DNA of 64,000 nucleotides from Burkholderiales bacterium GJ-E10 (GCA_000828975.1 AP014683.1:1379520-1443519); one strand, 5' to 3'. Numbered from the stretch's first letter, positions 35,709 to 45,281 are shown. The notes: generated by a model from the letters alone, not told the origin. Translations and numbers: made by a program.

Positions 35709-36776
35709 GTGCGGGTAGGAATCGCCGGCGCCGGCCTGCTCGGTCGCCTGCTCGCCTGGGCACTTGCCGAAGCCGGCAACGAGATCGAGGTCTACGACCC
35801 GGCGCCGGGTCCGGAATCGCGTTTCGACGGACGCGGCGCGGCGGCATTCACCGCCGCAGGCATGCTCAGCCCGCTGGCGGAACTCGATGCGTCCGAGCCG
35901 GAAATCGCCGCGCTCGGCCTGCGTTCGCTCGACCTGTGGCAGGCAATCTGCGCGCGCTTGCCGGAGCGGCCGTTTTTCGCCCGCAAGGGCAGCCTGCTCG
36001 TCGCGCACCGCGCCGATCTGGGCGCCGCGCAACGGATCCTGGCGCGCCTCGAGCACGGCCGGACGGCGATGCCGGCGGCCGGGCTGTCAGCAGGACTGTC
36101 GGCGCCGGTCGCCCTCGATCGCGACGGCCTGCGAGCCCTCGAACCCGCCCTGCACGTCGAGGGCCATGCCTGGCATCTGCCGGGGGAAGGGCAGATCGAC
36201 CCGGTACAGGCGCTGCACGCCCTGCACGCCGCCGCGCCGACGGTGCGCTGGCACTGGGGCCGGCGGGTCGACGGCGTCGAAGCGGGACGGCTGCGCCTGG
36301 ATGACGGCGTGGAGCGCCGCTTCGACCAGGTGTTCGACGTCCGCGGCGTCGGCGCGCGGCCACAGCTGCCGGTGCGCGGCGTGCGCGGCGAGGTGGTCTG
36401 GCTCTACGTGCCCGGACACGACCTGACGCGGCCGGTGCGCCTGCTGCATCCGCGCCACCGCGTCTACCTCGTGCCGCGGCCGGGAGACTTCATCGTCGTG
36501 GGAGCCAGCGAAATCGAAAGCGAAGACCGCTCCCCGGTGTCGCTGCGCACCGCGGTCGAATTGATGGCGGCGGCGCACAGCATTCTCCCGGCCCTGGCGG
36601 AAGCGCGCATCGCGCGCCTCGACGTGAACCTGCGCCCGGCGCTGCCGGACAACCGGCCCCGCGTCGACCGGGAGGACGGCCTGGTGCGGATCAACGGCCT
36701 CTACCGCCATGGCTGGCTGCTGGCGCCGGCCCTGGTGGAGCAGGCGGGCGTTTCGCTCCCCGGAGGCGGAGCATGA
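35709..36776 (+). CDS. thiO: Glycine oxidase ThiO (FAD-dependent)
   Basis: This 355-residue protein opens with the dinucleotide-binding motif VGIAGAGLLGRLLAWALAEA, followed by EVYDPAPG. It ends with the DAO-family features VRINGLYRHGWLLAPALVEQ. ThiO oxidises glycine to the iminoglycine needed for thiazole synthesis. The start is GTG at 35709, 4 bases after the thiC stop, and the stop shares ATGA with thiS. The length fits the family. It takes the place of the anaerobic ThiH, which suggests aerobic thiamine synthesis. Confidence 0.93.
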   Translation: MRVGIAGAGLLGRLLAWALAEAGNEIEVYDPAPGPESRFDGRGAAAFTAAGMLSPLAELDASEPEIAALGLRSLDLWQAICARLPERPFFARKGSLLVAHRADLGAAQRILARLEHGRTAMPAAGLSAGLSAPVALDRDGLRALEPALHVEGHAWHLPGEGQIDPVQALHALHAAAPTVRWHWGRRVDGVEAGRLRLDDGVERRFDQVFDVRGVGARPQLPVRGVRGEVVWLYVPGHDLTRPVRLLHPRHRVYLVPRPGDFIVVGASEIESEDRSPVSLRTAVELMAAAHSILPALAEARIARLDVNLRPALPDNRPRVDREDGLVRINGLYRHGWLLAPALVEQAGVSLPGGGA

Positions 36777-36982
36777 GCGCGATCCGCATCGAGTGCGACG
36801 GCGCCTCCTGCGAACTCCCCGCGGGCACCACGCTCGGGGATTTCGTGCAGCAGCGCGGCTACGCCGAAGGCGCCGTCGCCACCGCCGTCAACGGCGAATT
36901 CGTGCCGCGCGACCGGCGCGCGGAGACGGTCCTTCGGGATGGGGATGCGGTGGCCATGTTTCGTCAGATCGTCGGTGGCTGA
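36773..36982 (+). CDS. thiS: Sulfur-carrier protein ThiS
   Basis: This 69-residue beta-grasp protein ends in VGG, the diglycine that is adenylated and thiocarboxylated. The pattern [17 protein letters not shown] plus [20 protein letters not shown] is typical of ThiS. It carries sulfur to ThiG. It overlaps thiO by 4 bases and precedes thiG by 13 bases. Confidence 0.95.
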   Translation: MSAIRIECDGASCELPAGTTLGDFVQQRGYAEGAVATAVNGEFVPRDRRAETVLRDGDAVAMFRQIVGG

Positions 36983-36995
36983 CGCGAGGGAGGAT

Positions 36996-37808
36996 ATGTC
37001 GAACCCCATGAACGGAAGCCAGGACGCCTGGCATGTACACGACGTCGCGTTGACCAGCCGCCTGCTGCTCGGCACCGCCGGCTACCCGTCGCCCGCGGTG
37101 CTGCGCGACGCCATCGTCGCGTCGGAGACGCAGATCGTCACGGTCGGCCTGCGACGCACCCTGGGTGCCGCCGGCGATAACGGCTTCATCGCCATGATCG
37201 AGGACGCCGTGCGCGAACGGGGGGCACGATTGCTCCCCAACACCGCCGGCTGCCGCAGCGCGCGCGAGGCGGTGCAGCTCGCCCGCATGGCGCGGGAACT
37301 CTACGGTACGAACTGGGTGAAGCTCGAGGTCGTGGGCGACGAATACACCCTGCAGCCCGACCCCTTCGAACTCGTCGACGCCGCCACGCAGCTTGCGCGC
37401 GACGGCTTCACGGTGTTCCCGTACTGCACCGACGATCTCGTCACCTGCCGCCGCCTGCTCGACGCCGGCTGCCCGCTGCTGATGCCCTGGGCCGCGCCCA
37501 TCGGCTCCGGTCAGGGCCTGCTCGATCCCTTCGCGCTGCGCACGCTGCGCGAACGGCTGCCCGACATCGTGCTCATCATCGACGCCGGCATCGGCGCGCC
37601 CTCGCATGCGCTGCAGGCCTTGGAGATGGGGTTCGATGCGGTGCTGCTCAATTCCGCGGTGTCGCAGGCGCGCGACCCGGTGATGATGGCGCACGCATTC
37701 CGTCTGGCCGTGGAGGGCGGGCGCGCGGCCTGGCGCGCGGGCGTCATGGCACGACAGGACTTCGCGGTGGCGACGACGCCCGTGACGGGCCGCCCGTTCG
37801 TGCTCTGA
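36996..37808 (+). CDS. thiG: Thiazole synthase ThiG
   Basis: This protein of about 270 residues is a TIM barrel that assembles the thiazole phosphate from DXP, iminoglycine and ThiS-thiocarboxylate. [19 protein letters not shown] contains the imine-forming lysine; [12 protein letters not shown] and [20 protein letters not shown] are the phosphate-binding motifs. I place the start at ATG 36996, just after GAGGGAGG (spacing only 2), with ATG 37008 as an alternative. No thiE follows within the window, so the last coupling step is encoded elsewhere. Confidence 0.95.
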   Translation: MSNPMNGSQDAWHVHDVALTSRLLLGTAGYPSPAVLRDAIVASETQIVTVGLRRTLGAAGDNGFIAMIEDAVRERGARLLPNTAGCRSAREAVQLARMARELYGTNWVKLEVVGDEYTLQPDPFELVDAATQLARDGFTVFPYCTDDLVTCRRLLDAGCPLLMPWAAPIGSGQGLLDPFALRTLRERLPDIVLIIDAGIGAPSHALQALEMGFDAVLLNSAVSQARDPVMMAHAFRLAVEGGRAAWRAGVMARQDFAVATTPVTGRPFVL

Positions 37809-38086
37809 TTCAAGATCGCCCGAGGTGATCGCAGAGGCCGTTTCTTCGCGCTGAGCAGGGTCGATGATTTCCGTGAGCACTTCCTCGAGCACGAGGTGGC
37901 GAGGACACGGTGCATGGTTCGGCAAACGTGATCCGTTTGATGGATCAGTTGCCGCGTATGTGGTCAGTGTATGAGCAACGCGTATCACCAAATCGGCGAG
38001 CGCGTCGAAAAATCCCAGGAGCTTCCGGTGCGCTTCGTGATCGCCCAGACGGCGGGGTGAAGCGATCGAACGTGCAGGAGTACGGG
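37809..38086. other. Spacer between thiG and the higBA promoter
   Basis: I see no gene with recognisable features on either strand. Short open frames on both strands lack ribosome-binding sites and family patterns. The mixed composition and a gene-like minus-strand frame around 37850-38060 could be a decayed coding remnant, but this is not supported further. Confidence 0.35.
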
Positions 38087-38115
38087 TTGCATGAGTCCCA
38101 AAATGGGACTACGAT
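38087..38115 (+). promoter_or_regulatory. higBA promoter with palindromic operator in its spacer
   Basis: TTGCAT (38087-38092) and TACGAT (38110-38115) are spaced by exactly 17 bases. The palindrome AGTCCCA-AAA-TGGGACT (38094-38110) fills that spacer. This is the expected layout for repression by a HigA-type antitoxin. Transcription would begin about 38121-38123, at or just before the higB ATG. Confidence 0.6.
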
Positions 38116-38122
38116 TCCGACC

Positions 38123-38425
38123 ATGCGTGTGATCGCCGTCAGTCACTTCCGGACGTTTTGGGTCAAACACCCGCAGGTCGAGCAGGCGCTGCGAGCGTGG
38201 GTGAAGGATGTCGAGGCCGCGCATTGGCGGCAGCCAACCGACATCACGCAGCAGTTCACGACTGCGAGCGTGCTCAAAAGCCGCCGAGTTGTGTTCAACA
38301 TCAAGAGCAACGACTTCCGGCTGGTCGCCGCCGTTGCGTACCGGTTTGGCGCTGTGTATGTGAAGTTCATCGGCACGCATGCCGAATACGACGACATCGA
38401 CGCCGATGCCGTGGAGATGCCATGA
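38123..38425 (+). CDS. higB: HigB-type toxin (RelE superfamily mRNA interferase)
   Basis: This 100-residue protein has the HigB pattern HFRTFWVKHPQVEQALRAW, then VLKSRRVVFNIKSNDFRLV and VYVKFIGTHAEYDDID. The family cleaves mRNA at the ribosome. The toxin gene comes first and the antitoxin second, the usual order in higBA. The 4-base overlap (ATGA) with higA couples them. No Shine-Dalgarno is visible, and the promoter position suggests a leaderless or nearly leaderless transcript. Confidence 0.92.
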   Translation: MRVIAVSHFRTFWVKHPQVEQALRAWVKDVEAAHWRQPTDITQQFTTASVLKSRRVVFNIKSNDFRLVAAVAYRFGAVYVKFIGTHAEYDDIDADAVEMP

Positions 38426-38784
38426 TGGAAATTCGACCGATTCGCACCGAAGCCGATTACCGGGCGGCCCTTGCCGAAGTTTCCCCGATGTTCGATCACG
38501 AGCCCGAGCCCGGAACGCCGGAAGGTGATCGGTTCGACGTGCTGGTGACGCTCATCGAGGCGTACGAACGGGCGCATTTCCCCGTCGAAGCGCCGGATCC
38601 GATCGAGGCCATCCGATTCCGGATGGAACAGCAGGGCCTCACTCCCAAGGACCTTGAACCGATGATCGGGCGCTTGAACCGGGTCTACGAGGTGCTGGCG
38701 CACCGCCGGCCGCTGACCATGAGCATGGTACGTCGCCTGCACAAGGAACTGAAAATTCCAGCGGAATGCCTCATCGGCTCCTGA
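38422..38784 (+). CDS. higA: HigA-type antitoxin (Xre-like helix-turn-helix)
   Basis: This 120-residue protein begins MMEIRPIRTEADYRAALAEV, the standard N-terminal arm of HigA antitoxins that wraps the toxin. The C-terminal half has an Xre-like helix-turn-helix: IRFRMEQQGLTPKDLEPMIG, then LTMSMVRRLHKELKIPAECL. It should neutralise HigB and repress the operon at 38094-38110. Starts at the first of two adjacent ATG codons overlap the higB stop. Confidence 0.92.
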   Translation: MMEIRPIRTEADYRAALAEVSPMFDHEPEPGTPEGDRFDVLVTLIEAYERAHFPVEAPDPIEAIRFRMEQQGLTPKDLEPMIGRLNRVYEVLAHRRPLTMSMVRRLHKELKIPAECLIGS

Positions 38785-38963
38785 CCGGTCCGGACCGCCA
38801 CAAACGGCCCCAGGATCCGCTGCCGATCTTCGTCGGACATCGGCCCCGCGGGGTGGTGTTACGCCTGGTGTTACGCCGTGTCGCGGCTGATGCCGACGGG
38901 GTCTCCGGAAACCGAAGGATCATGTCCGGAATGCGGCGATCTACTGCTCGCCATGCCGCAGCG

Positions 38964-39230
38964 TCAGCTTTCTCCCGGCGCCAGCAGCTTCATGCTGAGC
39001 GCATGGATCGCGCCGCTCGTCACCTCGGGCAGGCGGTCATACACCAGCCGGTGCCGCTGCACCCGGTTCAGGCCTGCGAACCGCGGGCTCACCAGAACGA
39101 GCGCGTAGTGTCCGCCCGACGCGCCGTGGCCGGCGTGCGCGGCGCTCTGATCGACGATGTCCAGTTGTTGGGGCTCCAGATCCTGGAGCCGGGATTTCAT
39201 CAATGCGAGAAGGTCGGTTTGTTCAGACAT
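38964..39230 (-). CDS. bolA: BolA-family protein
   Basis: This 88-residue protein begins MSEQTDLLALMKSRLQDLEP. The BolA/IbaG fold signature is visible in HAGHGASGGHYALVLVSPRF, followed by HRLVYDRLPEV and IHALSMKLLAPGE. Family members work with glutaredoxins in iron-sulfur trafficking or as stress-linked regulators. It overlaps the yciB end by 8 bases, forming a yciB-bolA operon common in betaproteobacteria. Confidence 0.9.
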   Translation of the reverse strand: MSEQTDLLALMKSRLQDLEPQQLDIVDQSAAHAGHGASGGHYALVLVSPRFAGLNRVQRHRLVYDRLPEVTSGAIHALSMKLLAPGES

Positions 39231-39849
39231 CGGGTTCGGTGTTGAGATGGCGGGACATGTAGACGCCCGTCGCCAGGGAAAACGCCAGGGTCGCACCCAT
39301 CAGGCCGAAGGTCTTGAAGTTCACCCAGGCATCGGTGCTCCAGGAATAGGCGGCAAAGAGGTTCGCGCCGCCCAGGAACAGGAAAAACGACGCCCACGCG
39401 ACGAGCAACCGGTTCCAGACGAATTCGGGCAGTTGCAGTTCGCCGGTGAGCAGGGTGCTCAGCAGATTGCGGCGCCAGATCCACTGGCCGCCGACGAGGA
39501 CCACCGCGAAGATCCAGTACAGGATCGTGGGCTTCCATTTGATGAACCACTCGTTGTGGAGCCACACCGTCAAGCCGCCGAACACGACGACCAGCACCGC
39601 GCTCAGCCATACCGTCGCCTTCACCGGGATGCGGCGGTAGAGCATCCAGCCCACCTGTCCGGTGGTCGCGACGATCGAACTCACCGTGGCGATGATCACC
39701 GCCGCCAGTTCCAGCCGCTGCGTCGCCGCGCCCTCGAGCGCGCCGAGGCCAGCCGAAACCAGCGCGACGCTGGCATCCGGAAACCCCTTCGCGACGCGAA
39801 ACACGCCGAAGAACACCAGTACGGGGAACAGATCGATAAGAAGTTTCAC
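39223..39849 (-). CDS. yciB: Inner-membrane septation/intracellular spread protein (YciB/IspZ family)
   Basis: This 208-residue polytopic membrane protein starts MKLLIDLFPVLVFFGVFRVA, the typical YciB opening. About five to six membrane segments follow (near residues 5-25, 45-70, 78-98, 108-125, 150-170, 178-200). LHNEWFIKWKPTILYWIFAV and FWRRNLL-like WRRNLLSTLL are family features. Family members influence envelope integrity and division. It is upstream of and overlapping bolA. Confidence 0.92.
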   Translation of the reverse strand: MKLLIDLFPVLVFFGVFRVAKGFPDASVALVSAGLGALEGAATQRLELAAVIIATVSSIVATTGQVGWMLYRRIPVKATVWLSAVLVVVFGGLTVWLHNEWFIKWKPTILYWIFAVVLVGGQWIWRRNLLSTLLTGELQLPEFVWNRLLVAWASFFLFLGGANLFAAYSWSTDAWVNFKTFGLMGATLAFSLATGVYMSRHLNTEPDV

Positions 39850-40003
39850 GGACGGGCTCCGTCGGATCGCGACTGCGTCACCTTAATACATTCCCCCCGC
39901 ACATTCACCTCGCACCTCCACCCGGCGCGGACCATTGTACGACCTTCGCCGGCGGTCGTTGCATCGGCGCAACCGGTGGCCGACCCGCAGCCGGCGCGGC
40001 CGA

Positions 40004-40918
40004 TCAGGGCGCCTCGTCCTGCCGGTTCGAGTCGACCGCCGACGCGCCCGCCCGGGATCCGTCGGCCACGAACTCGAAATGCCGGTCGGTGTGGAGGTCC
40101 GGCTCGTCGGGATCGAAGGTCCGTTCGAAGAACGACACCGTACCGTCGCGACGCACCGTGAGAATCGTGGTCGCGCGCGTGCCATACCCGTTGGCGCGAA
40201 CCTGGATCGCCGAAAGCGCCCGCTCCCAGTCGAGCGGGACCCCGGTGTCCGGCAGTTCCGAGTCGCGCGCAAGGCGGCGGTCCGCCATGATCCGGAGCAG
40301 CGCCGCGGGTTCCACCGCCGAAGCGATCTGGCATGCGAACCCGGCAATGCCGCGGGTGAGCTTGGGCCATGGCGTATCGAGCGCAGCGTTCGACATGCCG
40401 TAGATGCCCGGGGCCAGCGCCTGGATGGCGTCGGCCGGCTCGGGATCGATTCCATTGCGCTCGCGGCGGGCCGGCTCCCCGTCGGACGTGCCGTCGGGGT
40501 AGCGGTTGCTCCAGTAGAGGACCTGCGCCTCGCGCGCCGCCGCCGGGACCGGCAGCGGATCGGCGACCAGCAGGTTGTAGCCGTTGAATCCCGTGGAGTC
40601 GCGGGCATGTTCGCGCAGCCACCGGTCGGCCGGCTGGCGCGACTGCAGGGCCGCAAGCGGAATCCGGCCGCGCGTCGGCGTGGGGGCGAGATGGTCGGCG
40701 TCGCTGCCGCGCACGTTGGTGAGGATCGCCACCCGACCGCGCCGGTTGATGCCGAGCCAGGTTCCGCCGCCTTCCTCATCGCGTCCGGCGAGGATCGACA
40801 CGCTCTGCCCCCACCACGCGGCGGGGCGGGTGCGGCGCGCGTAGAACTCGTCGCGGTTCGCCGCCACCACCAGCGGGTAATCCGGATGCGATTGCCATGC
40901 AAGGAGGATCAGGCACAT
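40004..40918 (-). CDS. NRDE-family protein (TANGO2-like)
   Basis: This 304-residue protein begins MCLILLAWQSHPDYPLVVAANRDEFYARRT; the Asn-Arg-Asp-Glu motif defines the family, and Cys2 is the conserved N-terminal cysteine that could act as an Ntn-type nucleophile. TWLGINRRGRVAILTNVRG and YNLLVADP also match. The function is uncertain; TANGO2-type proteins have been linked to haem or lipid handling. It follows ygfZ by 13 bases on the same strand. GGAGGATC lies upstream of the ATG at 40918 on the plus-strand reading only, so the ribosome-binding site on the minus strand is not obvious. Confidence 0.88.
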   Translation of the reverse strand: MCLILLAWQSHPDYPLVVAANRDEFYARRTRPAAWWGQSVSILAGRDEEGGGTWLGINRRGRVAILTNVRGSDADHLAPTPTRGRIPLAALQSRQPADRWLREHARDSTGFNGYNLLVADPLPVPAAAREAQVLYWSNRYPDGTSDGEPARRERNGIDPEPADAIQALAPGIYGMSNAALDTPWPKLTRGIAGFACQIASAVEPAALLRIMADRRLARDSELPDTGVPLDWERALSAIQVRANGYGTRATTILTVRRDGTVSFFERTFDPDEPDLHTDRHFEFVADGSRAGASAVDSNRQDEAP

Positions 40919-40931
40919 GACGCGCGGTCCC

Positions 40932-41990
40932 TCATGCCGTGGGGTCGAAGATCGGGTAGGGCAACGGTCGCAGTGCGGCCGGCGGCGCATCCGGCGCCCC
41001 GAGCCGCAGGACACCGGTCTCGGTGACCTGCGTCGGACACTCGATCAGCGCGTCCCATCCCCCGACTCCGTCGGGTCCGGCAACCGATGCCGCCTGGACC
41101 AGATAGCCGACGGGTTCGGCCTTGGGTCCGGCCTCATCGTCGTGGAATACATCCAGGGTCGGACCGATCGCCGGAGCATGGACGAGCGCCAGCCGCCGCC
41201 GCAGTTTGCCGAGAAACTGGCTGCGTGCGACGACCTCCTGGCCGGGGTAGCAGCCCTTGCGGAAGCTCACCCCGCCCAGCACCTCGAGGTTGACCGCCTG
41301 CGGCACGAAACGCTCCTGCGTCGCCGCGAAGATATCCGGCACCGCTGCGTCGATCTGCGACCAGTGCCACAGGCCGGCGCCGGCGCGGGGGACGCGGCGG
41401 GCGACCGCGTCCATTGCCGCGACCGGCTGTCCGGCCCGCTCGACGACCAGGAACCGTTCCGCGCACTGGGCCCCGCCCGGCAGGCGCGCGATGCGCGCCT
41501 CGGTGTACCCGGAAACCGGCCCGCATTGCCATGGTGCCGCCGGCGCCGGCAGGCCTTCCTCGGCCAGCACGGCCGCGGCGCCGGAGCCCAGCACGAAACG
41601 CGCCTGCCATCGTTCGCCGGCATCCCGCACCGTCGCCTTCGCCCGCAGCACGAACATGCCGAGTCGCCGCGCAAAGCCCGCTGCAAGCTCCGCGGGCATC
41701 AGCAGCGCCAACCCCGTATCGGTCCGCCACGCCTGGTAGATCGCCAGCAATCGTCCCTTGGCGGTGCAAACCCCGCCGAGCTGCCAGCTCGCGCCGGTCA
41801 TCGCCGCGATGTCGGCCGTGCTCTGCCCATGGAAGAAGGGGAGGGCGTCGGGACCGTCGATCTCGACGACGCGCCAATCGTCCAGGGTGCCCCACACCGG
41901 ACCGGCGCGCCGCGCGGCGTGGTCGGCATCGGAGACTGCCCACCGGTTGGCGGCGGGTACGGAATCGGCAAGCGAGGGTTCGGTCGTCAT
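40932..41990 (-). CDS. ygfZ: YgfZ/GcvT-domain folate-binding Fe-S maintenance protein
   Basis: This 352-residue protein carries the diagnostic KGCYPGQEVVAR motif (K-G-C-Y/F-x-G-Q-E). The N-terminal GcvT-like fold includes VVEIDGPDALPFFHGQSTAD and CTAKGRLLAIYQAW. YgfZ uses tetrahydrofolate in repair or assembly of certain iron-sulfur enzymes. The ATG at 41990 is chosen because family similarity begins shortly after; longer readings enter the mltG promoter region. It is divergent from mltG (107-base gap), a conserved pairing. Confidence 0.93.
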   Translation of the reverse strand: MTTEPSLADSVPAANRWAVSDADHAARRAGPVWGTLDDWRVVEIDGPDALPFFHGQSTADIAAMTGASWQLGGVCTAKGRLLAIYQAWRTDTGLALLMPAELAAGFARRLGMFVLRAKATVRDAGERWQARFVLGSGAAAVLAEEGLPAPAAPWQCGPVSGYTEARIARLPGGAQCAERFLVVERAGQPVAAMDAVARRVPRAGAGLWHWSQIDAAVPDIFAATQERFVPQAVNLEVLGGVSFRKGCYPGQEVVARSQFLGKLRRRLALVHAPAIGPTLDVFHDDEAGPKAEPVGYLVQAASVAGPDGVGGWDALIECPTQVTETGVLRLGAPDAPPAALRPLPYPIFDPTA

Positions 41991-42097
41991 GGGCGGATTA
42001 TAGGAACGTCCGGGACGGCCGATGACCGCGGCGTCGGGGGGTTTTTGGGGGACAATGCGATTCCGGGAGGTTTCCTGACGCATTGACGGTTTTCTGC

Positions 42098-43117
42098 ATG
42101 CTTGGTCGTTCGCTTCGGTTTCCCCTTGCCGCCATGGCGGTGCTGGCGCTGTCGCTCGGCGCCACGGCATGGTACGAACTTCGCCGACCGCTCGGCATCC
42201 CGGCGGCGTCGGTCGACCTGCGGGTGACGGCGGGATCGACCGCGCGCGCGATCGCCCGGGCGCTGCAGGCCGACGGGGTCGACGTCAACGAAACGGCGTT
42301 CGTCGCCGCGGCCCGGATGTGGGGCGTGACCCGCCATCTGCGCGCCGGCCGATATCGCATCGTCCAGGGCGCGACCCTGCGCTCGCTGCTCGACCAGCTG
42401 CGGCGGGGCGCGGTCGAACCCGAGCGCGTGACCATCGTCGAGGGCAGCACCTTCGCCGAGATGCGCGCCCAACTCGCCGCGTGCGCGGATCTGCGCCACG
42501 ACACGGCGGGGTGGCCGGAGGAACGGATTCTCGCCGCGATCGGCGCCCCGCAGCAGCGGGCCGAGGGGCTCTTTGCGCCCGACACCTACTCCTACGTTCC
42601 CGGCAGCAGTGATCTCGACGTGTTCCGGCAGGCCTATGCGGAACAGCAGCGGCGCCTGGCCCAGGGTTGGTCGGCCCGCGCCGTCGATTTGCCCTATGCC
42701 AGCCCCTATGAGGCGCTGGTGATGGCGTCCCTGGTGGAAAAGGAAACCGGCCGTGCCGAGGAGCGGCCGCTCGTCGCCGCGGTGTTCGTCAACCGCGAAC
42801 GGCAGAGCATGCCTCTGCAGACGGATCCGGCGGTGATCTATGGGCTGGGCGCCGCGTTCGACGGCCATCTGCACAAGCGCGATCTGCGCGCCGACACGCC
42901 CTACAACACCTATCTCCACGCCGGTCTGCCGCCCACCCCGATCGCGCTGCCGGGCCTCGCGGCGATCCGCGCGGCCCTGCATCCGGCGGCGTCGACTGCG
43001 CTTTATTTCGTGGCGCGGGGCGATGGCAGCTCGGAGTTCTCGCGGACCCTGGCCGAGCAGAACCGGGCGATCCACCGCTTCCTGCACCGGCATCCGGCGC
43101 ACGCCCCCAAGGAGTGA
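42098..43117 (+). CDS. mltG: Endolytic murein transglycosylase MltG
   Basis: This protein of about 339 residues has a signal-anchor (about residues 3-26), a LysM-like region (LRVTAGSTARAIARALQADG), and the YceG catalytic core: EGLFAPDTYSY, MASLVEKETGRAEERPLVAA with the catalytic glutamate, FVNRERQSMPLQTDP, and PYNTYLHAGLPPTPI. It cleaves nascent glycan strands at the inner membrane. ATG 42098 is chosen; an in-frame TTG at 42083 has GGGAGG 12 bases upstream. It leads the tmk-holB-pilZ-tatD chain. Confidence 0.94.
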   Translation: MLGRSLRFPLAAMAVLALSLGATAWYELRRPLGIPAASVDLRVTAGSTARAIARALQADGVDVNETAFVAAARMWGVTRHLRAGRYRIVQGATLRSLLDQLRRGAVEPERVTIVEGSTFAEMRAQLAACADLRHDTAGWPEERILAAIGAPQQRAEGLFAPDTYSYVPGSSDLDVFRQAYAEQQRRLAQGWSARAVDLPYASPYEALVMASLVEKETGRAEERPLVAAVFVNRERQSMPLQTDPAVIYGLGAAFDGHLHKRDLRADTPYNTYLHAGLPPTPIALPGLAAIRAALHPAASTALYFVARGDGSSEFSRTLAEQNRAIHRFLHRHPAHAPKE

Positions 43118-43120
43118 CGG

Positions 43121-43771
43121 GTGGGGATGCGCGGCAAGTTCCTGACCTTCGAAGGCGTCGACGGCGCCGGCAAGACCACCCAATGCGATGCGCTCGCGCA
43201 GGCCCTGACGGCGCGGGGGGTGTCCTTCGTACGCACGCGCGAGCCGGGCGGAACCCCGCTCGGGGAGGAACTGCGCGGATTGCTGCTGCACCGCGCGATG
43301 GAACCGCTCACCGAAGCCCTGCTCATGTTTGCCGCGCGCCGCGAGCACATCGTCGCCGTGATCGAACCGGCGCTGGCGCGGGGCCAGTGGGTCCTGTGCG
43401 ATCGCTTCACCGATGCGAGCTATGCGTACCAGGGCGGCGGCCGCGGCCTCGACGCGGCACACCTCGACACGCTGGCGCAATGGGTGCAGGGCACGCTGCA
43501 ACCCGACCTCACGGTGCTCGCCGACGTTGCGCCGGAGCTGGCCCAGGCACGGCGCACCCGCGTGCGCGAAGCCGACCGGTTCGAGGCCGAGGCGCTGGAA
43601 TTCTTTCTGCGGGTGCGGGCCGCTTACCATGCGCGCGCGCACGCAGAGCCGGAGCGGTTCTTCGTCATCGACGGTGCGCGCCCGCCGGAAGACGTGACGG
43701 CGGAGATCCTGCAGCGGCTGGAACCCTGGCTGCAGTCCTGGCTGGCGTCCCGGCAGGACCCGCCGCGATGA
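43121..43771 (+). CDS. tmk: Thymidylate kinase
   Basis: This 216-residue protein has the P-loop [12 protein letters not shown], the DR(F/Y/H) motif [12 protein letters not shown], and [11 protein letters not shown], all typical of bacterial dTMP kinase. It makes dTDP for DNA synthesis. It starts at GTG 43121 (ATG 43127 is in frame), 4 bases after the mltG stop, and its stop shares ATGA with holB. Confidence 0.96.
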   Translation: MGMRGKFLTFEGVDGAGKTTQCDALAQALTARGVSFVRTREPGGTPLGEELRGLLLHRAMEPLTEALLMFAARREHIVAVIEPALARGQWVLCDRFTDASYAYQGGGRGLDAAHLDTLAQWVQGTLQPDLTVLADVAPELAQARRTRVREADRFEAEALEFFLRVRAAYHARAHAEPERFFVIDGARPPEDVTAEILQRLEPWLQSWLASRQDPPR

Positions 43772-44865
43772 CGACCGATTCCTCCCTTGCGCCCTGGTTG
43801 CACGCCGCGCACGCGACGCTGGCCGCCCTGCGCGCGCGCGGCGCCCATGCCGCGCTCCTCCATGGTCCGGCGGGCATCGGCAAATGGGAACTCGCGATGG
43901 CATTTGCCCGCGACGCGCTCTGCGAGACGCCCGATGCGCACGGACGTGCCTGCGGCGTCTGCCCATCCTGCCGCCTCGGAGCCGCCGGCAATCATCCGGA
44001 TCTGCGGGTGGTGGTTCCCGATGCGCTGGCGTTTCGCCGCCCGGCACCGACCGAGCCGCAGGACGAGGACGCGACGGCGCGCGGGATCGGCGACGGCAGC
44101 GGCGCCGAGGCCGAGCGCGGCGCGACGGCGAAGGCCAGCCGGGAGATCAAGATCGAGGCGGTGCGCAATCTGGCCGCATTCACGGGCGTCAGCACCCATC
44201 GGGGCGGGTTGCGGGTGGTCGTCCTCGGCCCGGCCGAAGCGCTCAATGCCGCCGCGGCCAACGCGCTCCTCAAGGGACTGGAGGAGCCGCCGCCGCAGAG
44301 CCTGTTTCTGCTGGTGTCGGACCATCTCGACTGGTGCCTGCCGACCATCGTGTCGCGCTGCGCCCTGGTTCGGGTTGCCGTCCCGCCGCGGCAGGCCGCG
44401 CTCAACTGGCTGCTGGCGCAGGGCATCCCCGATGCCGCGCAGCGGCTCACCGAAGCGGGCGGAGCGCCGCTGGCGGCCGCGCGCGACGACGGCGACGGAC
44501 TCGACGCCGACGCCGCGGAAACGCTGCGGGGGATGCTGCGGCTCGGCCCGGCGTTGCGGGCTGCGCAGATCGCCGCGCAGATCCCGCGGACGATTCCGGT
44601 GGCGCCGTCGATCGCGTTGTTTCAGCGCTGGACATGGGACTTTTTGTCCGTTCGCCTGGGCGGCCACCTCCGCTATCATCCGGCAGAGGCGGCCAGCTTT
44701 GCGGCCCTGGCGCAGGCGTGGAGGCCGGACGCCGCGGTATCCTGGCTGGACCGGCTGCGCGACGCGCGTGCGACGGCGGATCATCCGCTCAATGCGCGCG
44801 CCGTGGTGGAAGGGCTCCTCCTGGCGTACCGGAATTCCATGGCGGAAGGCAGGGCAGACGCGTGA
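43768..44865 (+). CDS. holB: DNA polymerase III subunit delta'
   Basis: This 365-residue clamp-loader subunit has [20 protein letters not shown] (a P-loop lacking the Ser/Thr, as expected for the non-ATPase delta'), the zinc-binding CGVCPSC, and [19 protein letters not shown] then VSRC, which contains the SRC arginine-finger motif. The C-terminal collar domain follows. The start overlaps the tmk stop and the stop overlaps the next start, so the chain is translationally coupled. Confidence 0.95.
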   Translation: MTTDSSLAPWLHAAHATLAALRARGAHAALLHGPAGIGKWELAMAFARDALCETPDAHGRACGVCPSCRLGAAGNHPDLRVVVPDALAFRRPAPTEPQDEDATARGIGDGSGAEAERGATAKASREIKIEAVRNLAAFTGVSTHRGGLRVVVLGPAEALNAAAANALLKGLEEPPPQSLFLLVSDHLDWCLPTIVSRCALVRVAVPPRQAALNWLLAQGIPDAAQRLTEAGGAPLAAARDDGDGLDADAAETLRGMLRLGPALRAAQIAAQIPRTIPVAPSIALFQRWTWDFLSVRLGGHLRYHPAEAASFAALAQAWRPDAAVSWLDRLRDARATADHPLNARAVVEGLLLAYRNSMAEGRADA

Positions 44866-45281
44866 GTGATGCGGCGGAACTTCGCAACACCGATCCGGGC
44901 GGCGGCGCCCCCGTAGGCGCGTTTGCGGAGGGAGCCGCCACCGCACGGCCGGCGGTGCTGTCGCTTGCGATCAAGGAAAAAGCCGCGCTCTATGCGGCGT
45001 ACATGCCGTTCCTGAAGAACGGCGGCATCTTCGTACCGACCAACCGCCCGTACAATCTCGGCGACGAGGTCTACCTCATCCTCACCATCCTCGACGATCC
45101 CGTGCGCGTACCGGTGGCGGGCAAGGTGGTCTGGGTGAGCCCGAGCGGAAGCGGGGCGACCCGGACGCCGGGAATCGGCGTCCACTTTCCGGGTGACGAA
45201 ACCGGCGTCGCGGCCCGCAAACGAATCGAGGACGCCCTGGGCGCCGCCCTGCGCTCCCAGCGTCCCACCCATACGATTTGA
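44862..45281 (+). CDS. pilZ: PilZ protein of the type IV pilus class
   Basis: This 139-residue protein begins at GTG 44862 within the holB stop (GTGA). After about 30 flexible residues it reads LSLAIKEKAALYAAYMPFLK and GGIFVPTNRPYNLGDEVYLI, the pattern of the stand-alone PilZ found between holB and tatD. The cyclic-di-GMP motifs RxxxR and D/NxSxxG are absent, as in P. aeruginosa PilZ, so it is likely an assembly factor for type IV pili rather than a nucleotide receptor. It overlaps tatD by 4 bases. Confidence 0.93.
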   Translation: MSDAAELRNTDPGGGAPVGAFAEGAATARPAVLSLAIKEKAALYAAYMPFLKNGGIFVPTNRPYNLGDEVYLILTILDDPVRVPVAGKVVWVSPSGSGATRTPGIGVHFPGDETGVAARKRIEDALGAALRSQRPTHTI

